Part shown: piece by piece, positions 23,917-32,277 of the stretch
Layout of the letters: every line of letters begins with the position of its first letter
Numbering within the stretch: the first letter of the stretch is position 1
From: Proteromonas lacertae
Lineage: Eukaryota > Sar > Bigyra > Opalinata > Proteromonadidae
DNA: 64,000 bases
Assembly: GCA_002245135.1 (NCBI GenBank)
Contig: NGBS01000311.1
Span: 62,001-126,000 of the forward strand
Direction of reading: 5' to 3'
Notes under the pieces: generated by a model
Seen by the model: the letters and a program-made list of their open reading frames with translations, nothing else
Databases searched by the model: none
Told to the model about the DNA's origin: nothing
Translations under genes and position numbers: made by a program

Positions 23917-24823
23917 ATGGAGTTTTTTGTTACTTTATTATTTCTTGTACTAATAACCATTATTGTAGTATTGTTATTCTATATTAAGATTAATAATAAA
24001 TCATGAAATAAATATAATAGAAATTATTCAAAGTATATAAAATATCTTGATCAGAAATGGGAAAATTTTGAATCAAGAAGAGGACGATTATCTGATCAAC
24101 ATATAAGAACACAGCTATTTCCGTTAATCAAAGAGATTATTCTAGTTTTATCAAAAAAATAATGTATATATGATATTGGTGGAAATATTGGAGATATAAC
24201 AGAAATGTTTAATAAATACTACCCTAACAATTACATATTCACTGTTGAACCTTTAGAAGCTAATTATAAAGAAATGAAATCAAGAATTAATAGAACCAAG
24301 AAGATTAAGCTTTACAACATTGCATTAGGATCATTTGATGGGAATAGAGTATCTAATACATTAAATAGTGGAGGTTTAGGAGATTATTTATATCCAGGAA
24401 GATTAATGAATGAATTTAACATTAAATATATGAAAACTGATTCATTTTATAAGAAATTTTATATATATATATATATATATATATCTTATAGCAAATAATA
24501 TGGAAATGCTCTTTTTCAAATTAGATACAGAAGGATTTGAAGATGATATTATGTACAATGCAAAGTATTTATTGGAAAATGAAAAAATCAAAATAATATA
24601 TTTAGAATATCATCAAGGATATTGTAAAGAGTATGAATCTAATCTAATTCATTATTTGAATAAATATGGTTTTAATACATATTTAGTGGGAAGTAATTTT
24701 CTATTAAGTACTAATGATTGTCCAAATTACTCATTGGATAGATTTAGTTTAGGTCATATTATAGGTTTTCATACCACAAAAGAAATTGAAAATGATTTTA
24801 TAAAGAAGTACAACAAGTCTTAG
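23917..24823 (+). pseudogene. FkbM-type methyltransferase, frame broken by stops and a TA repeat
   Basis: One frame from the ATG at 23917 encodes an N-terminal anchor (VTLLFLVLITIIVVLLFY) and then the FkbM methyltransferase core: YDIGGNIGDITEMFNKYYPN (SAM loop), FTVEPLEANYKEMKSRI, and, after a break, FFKLDTEGFEDDIMYNAKYL. Two in-frame stops lie before the SAM loop (TGA ~24003, TAA ~24160). A (TA)n run at ~24463-24484 moves the frame by one base before MLFFKLDTEG. Without those three defects it would be an intact enzyme that O-methylates a sugar. I read it as a pseudogene; the TA tract could also differ between strains. Confidence 0.7.
24463..24484. repeat. (TA)n microsatellite inside the FkbM gene
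   Basis: A run of about ten TA units lies between the two halves of the FkbM reading frame. Its length sets whether the halves are in frame, so slippage here would switch the gene. It has no GT donor, so it is not one of the usual introns. Confidence 0.85.
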
Positions 24824-24932
24824 TAAATATTTTATACTAAATGGTTATTATGTATTTGATTTTTGATTTTTAAACACTAAAGCTTGATGAAAGTTCAAGC
24901 TTACTTTTCAAATAGAATATTATAAGCAGAAT

Positions 24933-26123
24933 ATGAAAATAAGACTAATTATCATATTCGTTATATCTTTAGTTTTATTATCAATATGTTTGTATAGTAA
25001 GTATAATAATAGTTTTATAGGAAATGATGTAATAAACTCACACATTCTTCCAATCTATAAATTAGGTAAAAACAAGTATATCACATCAGCTCATTATATA
25101 GATTATGAAAATTATATCAATTTAATTATTTATTCAGATTCAAAAAATATTGAATTTAGCAGATGTGTAATTGTGTATCATAAATTTAAAGACGAATGTA
25201 AAGCCAAAATGCAATATGAAGGAAGTAATTACTATTATCGAATAGAGTTAAAAACTAGAAAGGATAAAAAGCCTTTGCTTTTGTTTTTGAATAATTTAAC
25301 AATAAAATTTAACAATAAAAAACGAATAGACACAGATTCATTTGTAGTGTGTATATCAATTGTAGTAAAACTAAAAAGGCCTCTTATGCTTATACAGTTG
25401 ATTGAATCATATAGAAAATTCGGAGTATCAAAAATTGTTGTAAATTATCAATCATCATCAGTAGATGTTATAAAGGTATTGAATTATTATAATCAAATGG
25501 GCGTTGTAGATATATATCAATATAATGATACTGTAGATGAGAGGTTTAGAGATATTGAAAATGATGTTAATCCATATATATATTATTTTCAAATATGGAA
25601 GATAAATCAATGTTATTTTGATTATAAAACTCCATCAAATCACATTATTGTATTAGATGTAGATGAAATTCTTTGGCCAGTTAAAGCATCTAATTATAAA
25701 GAGCTGTTTAAGTCATTACCAAAAATGGATTACTTTTTTTTGCATCAATTCTTTTACAAAATTGAAATTAATATCCCTAGAAATAAAGATCATACAACCG
25801 ATCTTACAGATGTGGATATATTTTCTATAAGGAATTATTGCCCTACTTCCAATGGAATAGCTCACAAATATATAATCCATAATACCAGCAAAATCACTAA
25901 AGCTGAAGTTCATTTTGTACAATATAAAGAAAATGTCAATCAGCAATATATACCCAATAATATTGCTTATGTTAGACATACCAGGCATTATGATGATAAT
26001 ATAAAAGTAATGTGTATTAATTCATCTATTACACATAATACATCAGCAGTTGAGAATAAACTTCATCTTTTATCCAAATCAGTTTATAAAAAAATATTGA
26101 ATAAGATATTTCTAGGGAGATAA
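24933..26123 (+). CDS. GT92-like (DUF23) membrane glycosyltransferase
   Basis: 396 residues, single exon. Anchor: LIIIFVISLVLLSICLY. The lumenal domain fits the GT92/DUF23 pattern: IVVKLKRPLMLIQLIESYRK, FGVSKIVVNYQSSS, then HIIVLDVDEILWP, the DVD metal and nucleotide-sugar site followed by Glu-Ile-x-Trp, and a late His-rich segment (VRHTRHYDD). GT92 enzymes include galactosyltransferases that add beta-1,4-Gal to fucose in animals; the sugar here is unknown. Its N-terminal ~110 residues are duplicated at 21787-22117. GCTTGA with an inverted partner (TCAAGC) lies at 24882-24900, 33-51 bp before the ATG. Confidence 0.8.
   Translation: MKIRLIIIFVISLVLLSICLYSKYNNSFIGNDVINSHILPIYKLGKNKYITSAHYIDYENYINLIIYSDSKNIEFSRCVIVYHKFKDECKAKMQYEGSNYYYRIELKTRKDKKPLLLFLNNLTIKFNNKKRIDTDSFVVCISIVVKLKRPLMLIQLIESYRKFGVSKIVVNYQSSSVDVIKVLNYYNQMGVVDIYQYNDTVDERFRDIENDVNPYIYYFQIWKINQCYFDYKTPSNHIIVLDVDEILWPVKASNYKELFKSLPKMDYFFLHQFFYKIEINIPRNKDHTTDLTDVDIFSIRNYCPTSNGIAHKYIIHNTSKITKAEVHFVQYKENVNQQYIPNNIAYVRHTRHYDDNIKVMCINSSITHNTSAVENKLHLLSKSVYKKILNKIFLGR
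25023..25353 (+). repeat. 331-bp direct repeat, copy 2
   Basis: Partner of 21787-22117, here inside the intact GT92-like gene. Between the copies lie the fucosyltransferase-like remnant, the GT31-like gene and the FkbM pseudogene. Confidence 0.93.
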
Positions 26124-26738
26124 TTCTCAAAACTTTGTTAATACAACATTTTTATCTTCTTTTTTCAATAAAGTTGCGATTACATTCTATGTGTGTTTAA
26201 AATGTTGTTATTACCAGAATCATAAAAATAAAAATGGTTATATGTCACTCTAACACTATTAATTTCATCTTCTTTATACACACACTATAAATTGTCTGAT
26301 TATATTTTTTTCTAATTAATATCAAATTCACATTACCAAATATGTTCTATATGAAGCTTAATCATAAAAAATAAAATAAAAATATCAAGCTTTTGGCTTG
26401 TGATTTTTGATTTTTTTTTTTTTTGAATATTGTAATTAATGTTAGTCAATCAATTATATAGGTACTAGCATTTGAAATGATAAAGTTATGTAAGTCTTAC
26501 CAGAATGTTTGCGAATTTTTCTGTAATAGATTTAAAATTAACTCAATTAACTTGATAGTTAATCGCTTCCCTAAGCTGTATTATTAAGTTTAAATCATGC
26601 TTAATTTTTAGCAATTTTGAGGGTAATAAATGATTAATTTCTATATTACTATGAAGAGGCTGATATAAAGAATTTAATTACAGAGGTAGAAATAGAATAA
26701 TAAATTAAAATGGAATTATAAAGAATTAAAATAACAGA
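26124..26738. other. Intergenic, AT-rich, no gene seen
   Basis: About 615 bp between two convergent genes. It holds a run of about 14 T (near 26409-26423) and paired TCAAGC/GCTTG elements at ~26383-26400, like those seen before other genes. No frame, RNA gene or repeat shared with other parts of the window was found. Confidence 0.5.
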
Positions 26739-27587
26739 TTATACAAAGTATTTTTCTATTTCTTCTCTTGTAGTTGATTTATACTTTTGGTTATAATCAT
26801 AGTGAATAGAGAAGTTATAAGCTCTATTATTAGAACACAAATCAGTTTTACCATTTAGAAATGATATTAATGTTAAAGAACTTTGATCTTGTCTGTGATT
26901 TGATCTATCTGATCCAGGAGGAGCAATACAATCATGTTGTAAAGCACATTTCTCCCATTCATACAATATTTTTTCTGCTAAACGAGAAGGATACATAAAA
27001 GCCACAGTTCCACCAGCACAACATGTTTTATTCAACCATTTATCAGGAAAATTGAAATGTTTTAACATTAAAGGATGTGTATATTTCTTAATATCGTGAC
27101 TAGTTCTTTGAGACCATACTTTGTTTTTCTTGATATTTTCTATCATATAGTTTATACTTCCAGTTATATTACATCCAGCATCAAGCCAAACAACAGGATG
27201 TTTGTATTTTTTATACACTTCATATATTATTACTGGTTTCCATGCATATTCACCTGCAGCAACTGATATATTGAAATATGATGGATAGTTATTGAAAGGA
27301 AAATTTTGTAATAGAAATAATGGATGATTGAGTTTATATCTGTTAAGTAAATAAAGTGTATTTTGTGATAATCCTAGATTATATACAATCATCAGAAATC
27401 TGTTGTTATGTACATAAAATGTGTGAATCATGTTTAATAATAACAATTCGTGGTTTTCTGATCCTCCAGTTACAATTACATAATCATAATCCAATATTTC
27501 ATTATTCTTTACAAACATATTATACATATATATAATAAATATTATAAAAATACAGCTAATGAAAAACTTGGTTTTAAATCTAAACAT
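26739..27587 (-). CDS. DUF1647-like type II membrane glycosyltransferase
   Basis: 282 residues, one exon, minus strand. Anchor: FISCIFIIFIIYMYNMF. The lumenal part holds YDYVIVTGGSENHELLLLNM, AAGEYAWKPVIIYEVYKKY and VVWLDAGCNI, matching the DUF1647 pattern (GxYAWKP followed by hydrophobic-Trp-x-Asp-Ala-Gly), then CCAGGTVAFMYPSRLA. The family is a putative GT-A glycosyltransferase known mainly from nematodes and protists. Its ATG overlaps the stop of the upstream gene by one base (TAATG at 27586-27590), so both may lie on one transcript. Confidence 0.7.
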   Translation of the reverse strand: MFRFKTKFFISCIFIIFIIYMYNMFVKNNEILDYDYVIVTGGSENHELLLLNMIHTFYVHNNRFLMIVYNLGLSQNTLYLLNRYKLNHPLFLLQNFPFNNYPSYFNISVAAGEYAWKPVIIYEVYKKYKHPVVWLDAGCNITGSINYMIENIKKNKVWSQRTSHDIKKYTHPLMLKHFNFPDKWLNKTCCAGGTVAFMYPSRLAEKILYEWEKCALQHDCIAPPGSDRSNHRQDQSSLTLISFLNGKTDLCSNNRAYNFSIHYDYNQKYKSTTREEIEKYFV

Positions 27588-28498
27588 TAAAATAAATAAT
27601 TTACATATTTAGAAACAACTGAAATGTAGTTTAGTCCATATTCATTGGTTTTGAATAAAAATTGTATTAGTGGAACAATATTCTCTACCCAATAATGAAT
27701 AGTATCATTAGGTAGATGTGGAAGATGTATATCTATTATTTCATTCCAATTAGCAGACATATTCTTTTTCCATTCTTCATTATTATCTCCTCTGTCAAAT
27801 CTTGTATTATCATATGATCTTTTATGGAAGTTTATTTTATTTGGATAGAATTTTGATTTTCTTATTTTGTCTCTCATATATATTTCATCAATACAATATC
27901 CATATCTTATATAATCTGAATCTATTATCTCTTTTACTAATTCATACTCGTTTGCTTTGTTTAGTATATCAATTTTTAGTATATCCTCATACATTTGTTT
28001 TGTTCCGCTGAAATAACACATAGGCCATCTTCTACTTACATATCCATTCAATCCAAAGGATTTTATGGTGAAATTGGTATAAGAATAATCCTGAAAAAAT
28101 GTGTAGTTATAGGGAAGCATATCAACATCAGAAATGTACAATATACTATTCTCTTTTTTGATTTGCAACGAACTAAAAATTCTGCACAGTTTGGAGAAAT
28201 ATTCTAAAGAATAGTTTTGTGGAATAACAATTTCTTTATATATAGCTTCTTGTTCAGTTAATTTGTTGACTAACTCATTTGGCAATTTTTGATGTGATAT
28301 AATGTATATAATCGATGTATATCCAAATATTCTCCACATTTTCACAAAAAGCGGAATGTAAAAGAGATATGGGCCAGATGCTGAAATTCCAACATATTTT
28401 TCAAAATTATTACTGTTATATATATTTATATAATTGCATAAGAATAAAAAGATGATGAATAATAAAACTATGATAAAGTAGTTGTATAGTCTTTTCAT
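27587..28498 (-). CDS. Membrane glycosyltransferase-like protein with DVD motif
   Basis: 303 residues, one exon, minus strand. Anchor: FIIVLLFIIFLFLCNYI. Then KYVGISASGPYLFYIPLFVK opens a GT-A-like domain, and ILYISDVDMLPYNYTFF carries the DxD-type motif after a hydrophobic strand. YPNKINFHKRSYDNTRFDRG and IHLPHLPNDTIHYWV are conserved-looking but unassigned. The substrate is unknown. The 3' end overlaps the next minus-strand gene by one base. Its ATG (28496-28498) touches the ATG of the divergent gene, with no space between them. Confidence 0.65.
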   Translation of the reverse strand: MKRLYNYFIIVLLFIIFLFLCNYINIYNSNNFEKYVGISASGPYLFYIPLFVKMWRIFGYTSIIYIISHQKLPNELVNKLTEQEAIYKEIVIPQNYSLEYFSKLCRIFSSLQIKKENSILYISDVDMLPYNYTFFQDYSYTNFTIKSFGLNGYVSRRWPMCYFSGTKQMYEDILKIDILNKANEYELVKEIIDSDYIRYGYCIDEIYMRDKIRKSKFYPNKINFHKRSYDNTRFDRGDNNEEWKKNMSANWNEIIDIHLPHLPNDTIHYWVENIVPLIQFLFKTNEYGLNYISVVSKYVNYLF

Positions 28499-29545
28499 AT
28501 GTATGTTGTTTTTATATTCCTTTTGTTATTTCTAGCTTTTATAATGAATTATTACTATTTATTTTCAAATAATAATGAATATAATAATATTAGGAAGAAA
28601 GTATATGAAATTTTAACATTAGACATTTATGATAGATTATTTAAAAATGTCAGTTTAACATACTTGGGAAATAGAGTAAATTACAAGAATAATATACTAA
28701 AATACGCATTTGTGAGTTTTATAACTGGTGAAGATTATATTAAATTGATAAATGGAACTATATACTCAGTACACCAATTTTCTAATTATCCTATAGTTTT
28801 ATATGTTGCTGGTGTAATAACAAAGACTATGAATGAAGTCTTTTCACATTATAATAGATTATTAGTTTATTCTATTCCACCTGAAACAACAACTCCTTAT
28901 TTTATAAAATTAAGAGCTTCATTATTAGCTCCAGTTTTGGTAGGTCAAATAGTTGAAGCAGATACAATAGTATTACCTGGCGCAGATTGTTTATTTAAAA
29001 GAATAGAAGAAGAAATTAATGAAAAATATCCTTTTCCAATGATGCCTAGACATCCTGATATAAGAGGCGTTGAAAAGGGAAATGGAACAACAAACATACT
29101 TGATTATCCAATGAATAATAGATCAATGAGATATATGCATGCTCATATGTCTTGGACTTATCATGCTTTACCATTTATAGCATATGTGTATAACAAATCT
29201 TTCATATATGACTATGGAAATGATGAATATGCTTTAAATATCAATTTGTGGGAAAGAAAAGCAAATAAACAATGGTGTATTTATGATCCATACTACAGCG
29301 TAGTAGATATATCACATTCTAGTGATGTCTTCTATAAAACAGATGATATGCTGACGATATATAATTACATTCATGGATGTAAATCTTACATATATCAACA
29401 GAGATTGATAAATAAACTAACACTACTTAAACAAAATGAATATAAAATAATTTACGCTACAAACAAATCTATTCATTTTTCACAATCCTGTAAATTAGAT
29501 AATTTAATTTTAAAAGAAATTTATAAGGAAAATTGTTTAATCTAA
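28499..29545 (+). CDS. Membrane glycosyltransferase-like protein
   Basis: 348 residues, one exon. Anchor: VVFIFLLLFLAFIMNYYYLF. A region FVSFITGEDYIKLINGTIYS resembles the start of GT-A-type transferases, and TIVLPGADCLFKRIEEEI holds a hydrophobic strand ending in an acidic turn that may take the DxD place. HAHMSWTYHALPF and NINLWERKANKQWC are further conserved-looking blocks. I do not recognise a numbered family. It starts directly beside the divergent minus-strand gene and ends 5 bp from the stop of the convergent GT31-like gene, so the locus is packed. Confidence 0.6.
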   Translation: MYVVFIFLLLFLAFIMNYYYLFSNNNEYNNIRKKVYEILTLDIYDRLFKNVSLTYLGNRVNYKNNILKYAFVSFITGEDYIKLINGTIYSVHQFSNYPIVLYVAGVITKTMNEVFSHYNRLLVYSIPPETTTPYFIKLRASLLAPVLVGQIVEADTIVLPGADCLFKRIEEEINEKYPFPMMPRHPDIRGVEKGNGTTNILDYPMNNRSMRYMHAHMSWTYHALPFIAYVYNKSFIYDYGNDEYALNINLWERKANKQWCIYDPYYSVVDISHSSDVFYKTDDMLTIYNYIHGCKSYIYQQRLINKLTLLKQNEYKIIYATNKSIHFSQSCKLDNLILKEIYKENCLI

Positions 29546-29550
29546 GTTCA

Positions 29551-30516
29551 TTATCTATATTTTATATATTTGCAATGTAAAAAATATATCTCATGAGGTT
29601 TTAATCTGTGAATCATAAAGATGTTATCAACAGAATCAATCACAATACTACCTTCTCCAATTATCTTATTATATTTTCTAACATCACACATACTTACGTT
29701 TGATATTTTTGATAATCTTCCTATAAATACATCTTCTGGTTTACCGTAACAGTTACTATTTATTTCAGAAGTACTTCCCTTCAATAAAGCATTTATAAGA
29801 TTAAATGGTATTACATACCCCATTCCACTAGGAAAATAACCTATAATATATCCCCATATATGATTTTCTGCACTTTCTGATGATTTTGAATGTAATTCTT
29901 TGAGTACATTAATGTTAATGAAAGTATCTGTATCATGTTTAATTAACCATTTGAAGTGAGTGTGAAGCTTTGAACTCCATAATAGAATATTATAGGTTTG
30001 TAGTTCTAATGCATAATAAGATGATAAGAAATTGAATTGAATAACATCTTTAGAATGTTTTATCTCTTTTGTAATTTTTCTATTAATAATTGATTCATTA
30101 CTCTTCCCTGTGATAAATATATATGACAAGAATATATATCCTCTATATATTTTTCTAAATACTTCTCTTTCATAGAACATATCTGGTTCTGAAATTACAG
30201 TAATTAGATATTCACAGTCTTTTATTGTAGGATAATCTAGGTCATTATGGCTAAATTCATTTAATAATAACACATATGGATTTGATTTTCTATTCTTTAA
30301 GTACAATTCATCAAATTTTCTACTACAAGTTACTTTTTTTGTCCTATTAAAACATTGTTCAATTTTTTCAATATCTTTAGATAAAATATTATCAAAATTT
30401 GCAATACTTGAATTGCATGTAAGAATGAGTGTAATTATTATAAAACCACCAAAAGCTATAATAAGCTTTGAATAAAATATTATTAGTCTTATAAATTTTG
30501 ATATAATATAATACAT
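29551..30516 (-). CDS. Second GT31-like membrane enzyme
   Basis: 321 residues, one exon, minus strand. Anchor around AFGGFIIITLILTC. GT31 order: YPTIKDCEYLITVISEP, FRKIYRGYIFLSYIFITGKS, SKDVIQFNFLSSYYALELQT, LIKHDTDTFININVLKEL (DxD), YFPSGMGYVIP and YGKPEDVFIGRLS. It is related to, but clearly diverged from, the gene at 22902. Beta-1,3 linkage formation in the Golgi is the family role; donor and acceptor are unknown. No defect is visible. Confidence 0.85.
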   Translation of the reverse strand: MYYIISKFIRLIIFYSKLIIAFGGFIIITLILTCNSSIANFDNILSKDIEKIEQCFNRTKKVTCSRKFDELYLKNRKSNPYVLLLNEFSHNDLDYPTIKDCEYLITVISEPDMFYEREVFRKIYRGYIFLSYIFITGKSNESIINRKITKEIKHSKDVIQFNFLSSYYALELQTYNILLWSSKLHTHFKWLIKHDTDTFININVLKELHSKSSESAENHIWGYIIGYFPSGMGYVIPFNLINALLKGSTSEINSNCYGKPEDVFIGRLSKISNVSMCDVRKYNKIIGEGSIVIDSVDNIFMIHRLKPHEIYFLHCKYIKYR

Positions 30517-30552
30517 AAATAAATCATTTTTTAATCACAACATTTTATAAAT

Positions 30553-30888
30553 ATCCTTTAAATATTCTGTATTTGAAATTTATTGCTATTCTTTCTATAA
30601 TTCTATATGATTTTAATGTTAAATTATTTCAAGGAGGTTATTTAGGAGTAGACATACTACTTGTACTAACATGTTTTAACTTGCTATATGCTACTGCTGT
30701 ATTTACCTGATACAACAAATATATTGTTGAAGCGAAAGAAGAAAGAAACGGAGTAATGCTAAGTATCATTTTCACTTTAATTCATATATTTTTATTCTCT
30801 CATATAATATACACATTATTCATAACTGCAATTATCCGTAGCAATTGTCTAAATAATATTAAAAAAGAAATATGCTTTAAGCCATTGT
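30553..30888 (+). pseudogene. Remnant of a small multi-membrane-segment protein
   Basis: One frame reads ILYLKFIAILSIILYDFNVK, then GVDILLVLTCFNLLYATAVF, TGA, YNKYIVEAKEERNGVMLSII, then FLFSHIIYTLFITAIIR and TAA at ~30888. The frame holds three or four hydrophobic segments interrupted by one TGA. No start codon fits well. Unknown family; probably a decayed cassette gene. Confidence 0.35.
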
Positions 30889-30900
30889 AATGAATATTTT

Positions 30901-31617
30901 TTACTTCTATAACAAAGTGAAAGAGATGTTATTTTGAAAAATATAATACATTATCCCTCAACCAATCTATTTTTGTTGTATTTTTTATCATGTAAGTAGT
31001 TTCATTTATATATCTCAATCCTTTACTCTCAAATAATCTAATTACATCATTTCTATCTTTATTATTTACATGAATATGTCCTCCTTGACCAATTCTACTC
31101 CATGTTATTAGTATTCCTTCTCTACTACACTTTACAAGATTATTCACATATACTTCTTCATATGTTTGTGGTATATGTTCAGCTACTTCAAGTGACATTA
31201 CTATATCATAATTACAATCAAACTCTATTGGCTGAGCTAAATTTAAATATTTTACTCTGCCATTAGTAGCTTCTTCTATATTAACTGATCCATCATATTG
31301 ATCGCAGACTTTGGATTTTTTAGATATAATTGGGCAATACCATCCTAAACCAGATCCCAAATCAACAACCGTTTTGTTTTGAAATATCTCTGCTAAGATA
31401 TTTGCTAAACTAACATCATGCTCATGATTACCTCCCACATACATATATTCTATCTTTATTTAAACAAAATCCACCCCAATATCCAATTCCTTTTCACTTA
31501 CAAGACAAATTATTCATAAATTTCGCATAATCTCCTTGGCTATATATTTCACTTTCATTTTTATTTTGTGTATTACAACTTGATAATAGTGATGATATTT
31601 CTTTCTTCATCTCTTTA
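30901..31617 (-). pseudogene. Broken inverted copy of the methyltransferase
   Basis: Minus-strand copy of 20879-21588. It lacks the membrane-anchor region, carries TGA where the intact gene has a Cys TGT codon (in CKCKGIGYWGG), and has a 4-bp insertion just before GGNHEHDV that shifts the frame. From 31444 down to 30929 the remaining 171 codons are intact and keep the SAM loop (VVDLGSGLGW) with only two or three residue changes (for example FHV to IHV). A short product could be made from an internal start, but it lacks the anchor. Confidence 0.85.
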
Positions 31618-32171
31618 GCATATTATTATATGAATAATTGGTGTAACTTTTAAATATCCAAATGAATTACTTTTAACAGATACTCATGGAGATCAATTAT
31701 ATCCAAGAATTTTGAAAATATGAAGAAACTGTTTAATATAATACCTAAAGTTGATTATATAATTACTTCTCACTACCTTACTCAGAGAAGTAATAATACT
31801 GCTTTTAAAATTAACTATTACACTTATCTGGAAATGTTATTAAGATATTGAGGTTATAAAATATATGTAATACATGATACACCTCATTTCAATGTTGATC
31901 CAAATTTATAATATGTATCATTTTTATGTAGCACTACTTCTTAAGCATATTCATTTTGAAAAGCAAAGAATAAAAGATAATCTCAATTGTAGTAAGTCTT
32001 TAAAATGTGGTTATTCATCTTGTATAAAGATTAGTAAAAGCTGAAGGTAGTAGTATATCTCCAGTAATGGTGTTTCTTCATTTTACTACAATATTAAATG
32101 ACTGTAAATAGCTTTAATTCTGGTTCGATACATTTTAATAGCTTCATTTTGAAAGAATCTTAAAATGTTTG
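31618..32171 (+). pseudogene. Gap with a decayed frame
   Basis: Around 31720-31910 one frame reads MKKLFNIIPKVDYIITSHYL and later LLRY, TGA, GYKIYVIHDTPHFNVDPNL. The last part recalls the C-terminal SGNH-type region of membrane acyltransferases, but the evidence is thin. The rest of the gap, up to the right copy of the direct repeat, shows no gene. Confidence 0.3.
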
Positions 32172-32277
32172 TTTCTTGTTTGACATTTCAAAATGAAATT
32201 TTCAAAAATTGAAGATGTTACTGAGTGTTTAAAAAGTGCTTATGGTATTGATTTGAATGTATGAGTTATATGTGATA
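32172..32277 (+). repeat. Right copy of direct repeat at the start of the pseudokinase gene
   Basis: Pairs with 19044-19149. Here it is the genuine leader, first exon and first-intron start of the gene at 32193. The pair suggests that the 13-kb cassette arrived, or was expanded, by an event that duplicated this 5' end. Confidence 0.9.

Noticed and set aside
27586-27590. Bacterial operon or contaminating contig
   Set aside because: Despite the TAATG overlap, the genes encode eukaryotic-style type II membrane transferases and lie in one contig with spliced genes on both sides; no ribosome-binding sites are visible.
20639-31860. TGA read as a sense codon (Cys or Trp)
   Set aside because: The Byr4-like, Sec15, NEMP-like, 40158 and SRR1-like genes end at TGA at their natural lengths, so TGA is a normal stop here. 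The interrupted frames have other damage too.
19149-32172. Transposon or virus insertion as source of the cassette
   Set aside because: No transposase, integrase, terminal inverted repeats at both ends or capsid-like genes were found; only the 106-bp direct repeats mark the borders.
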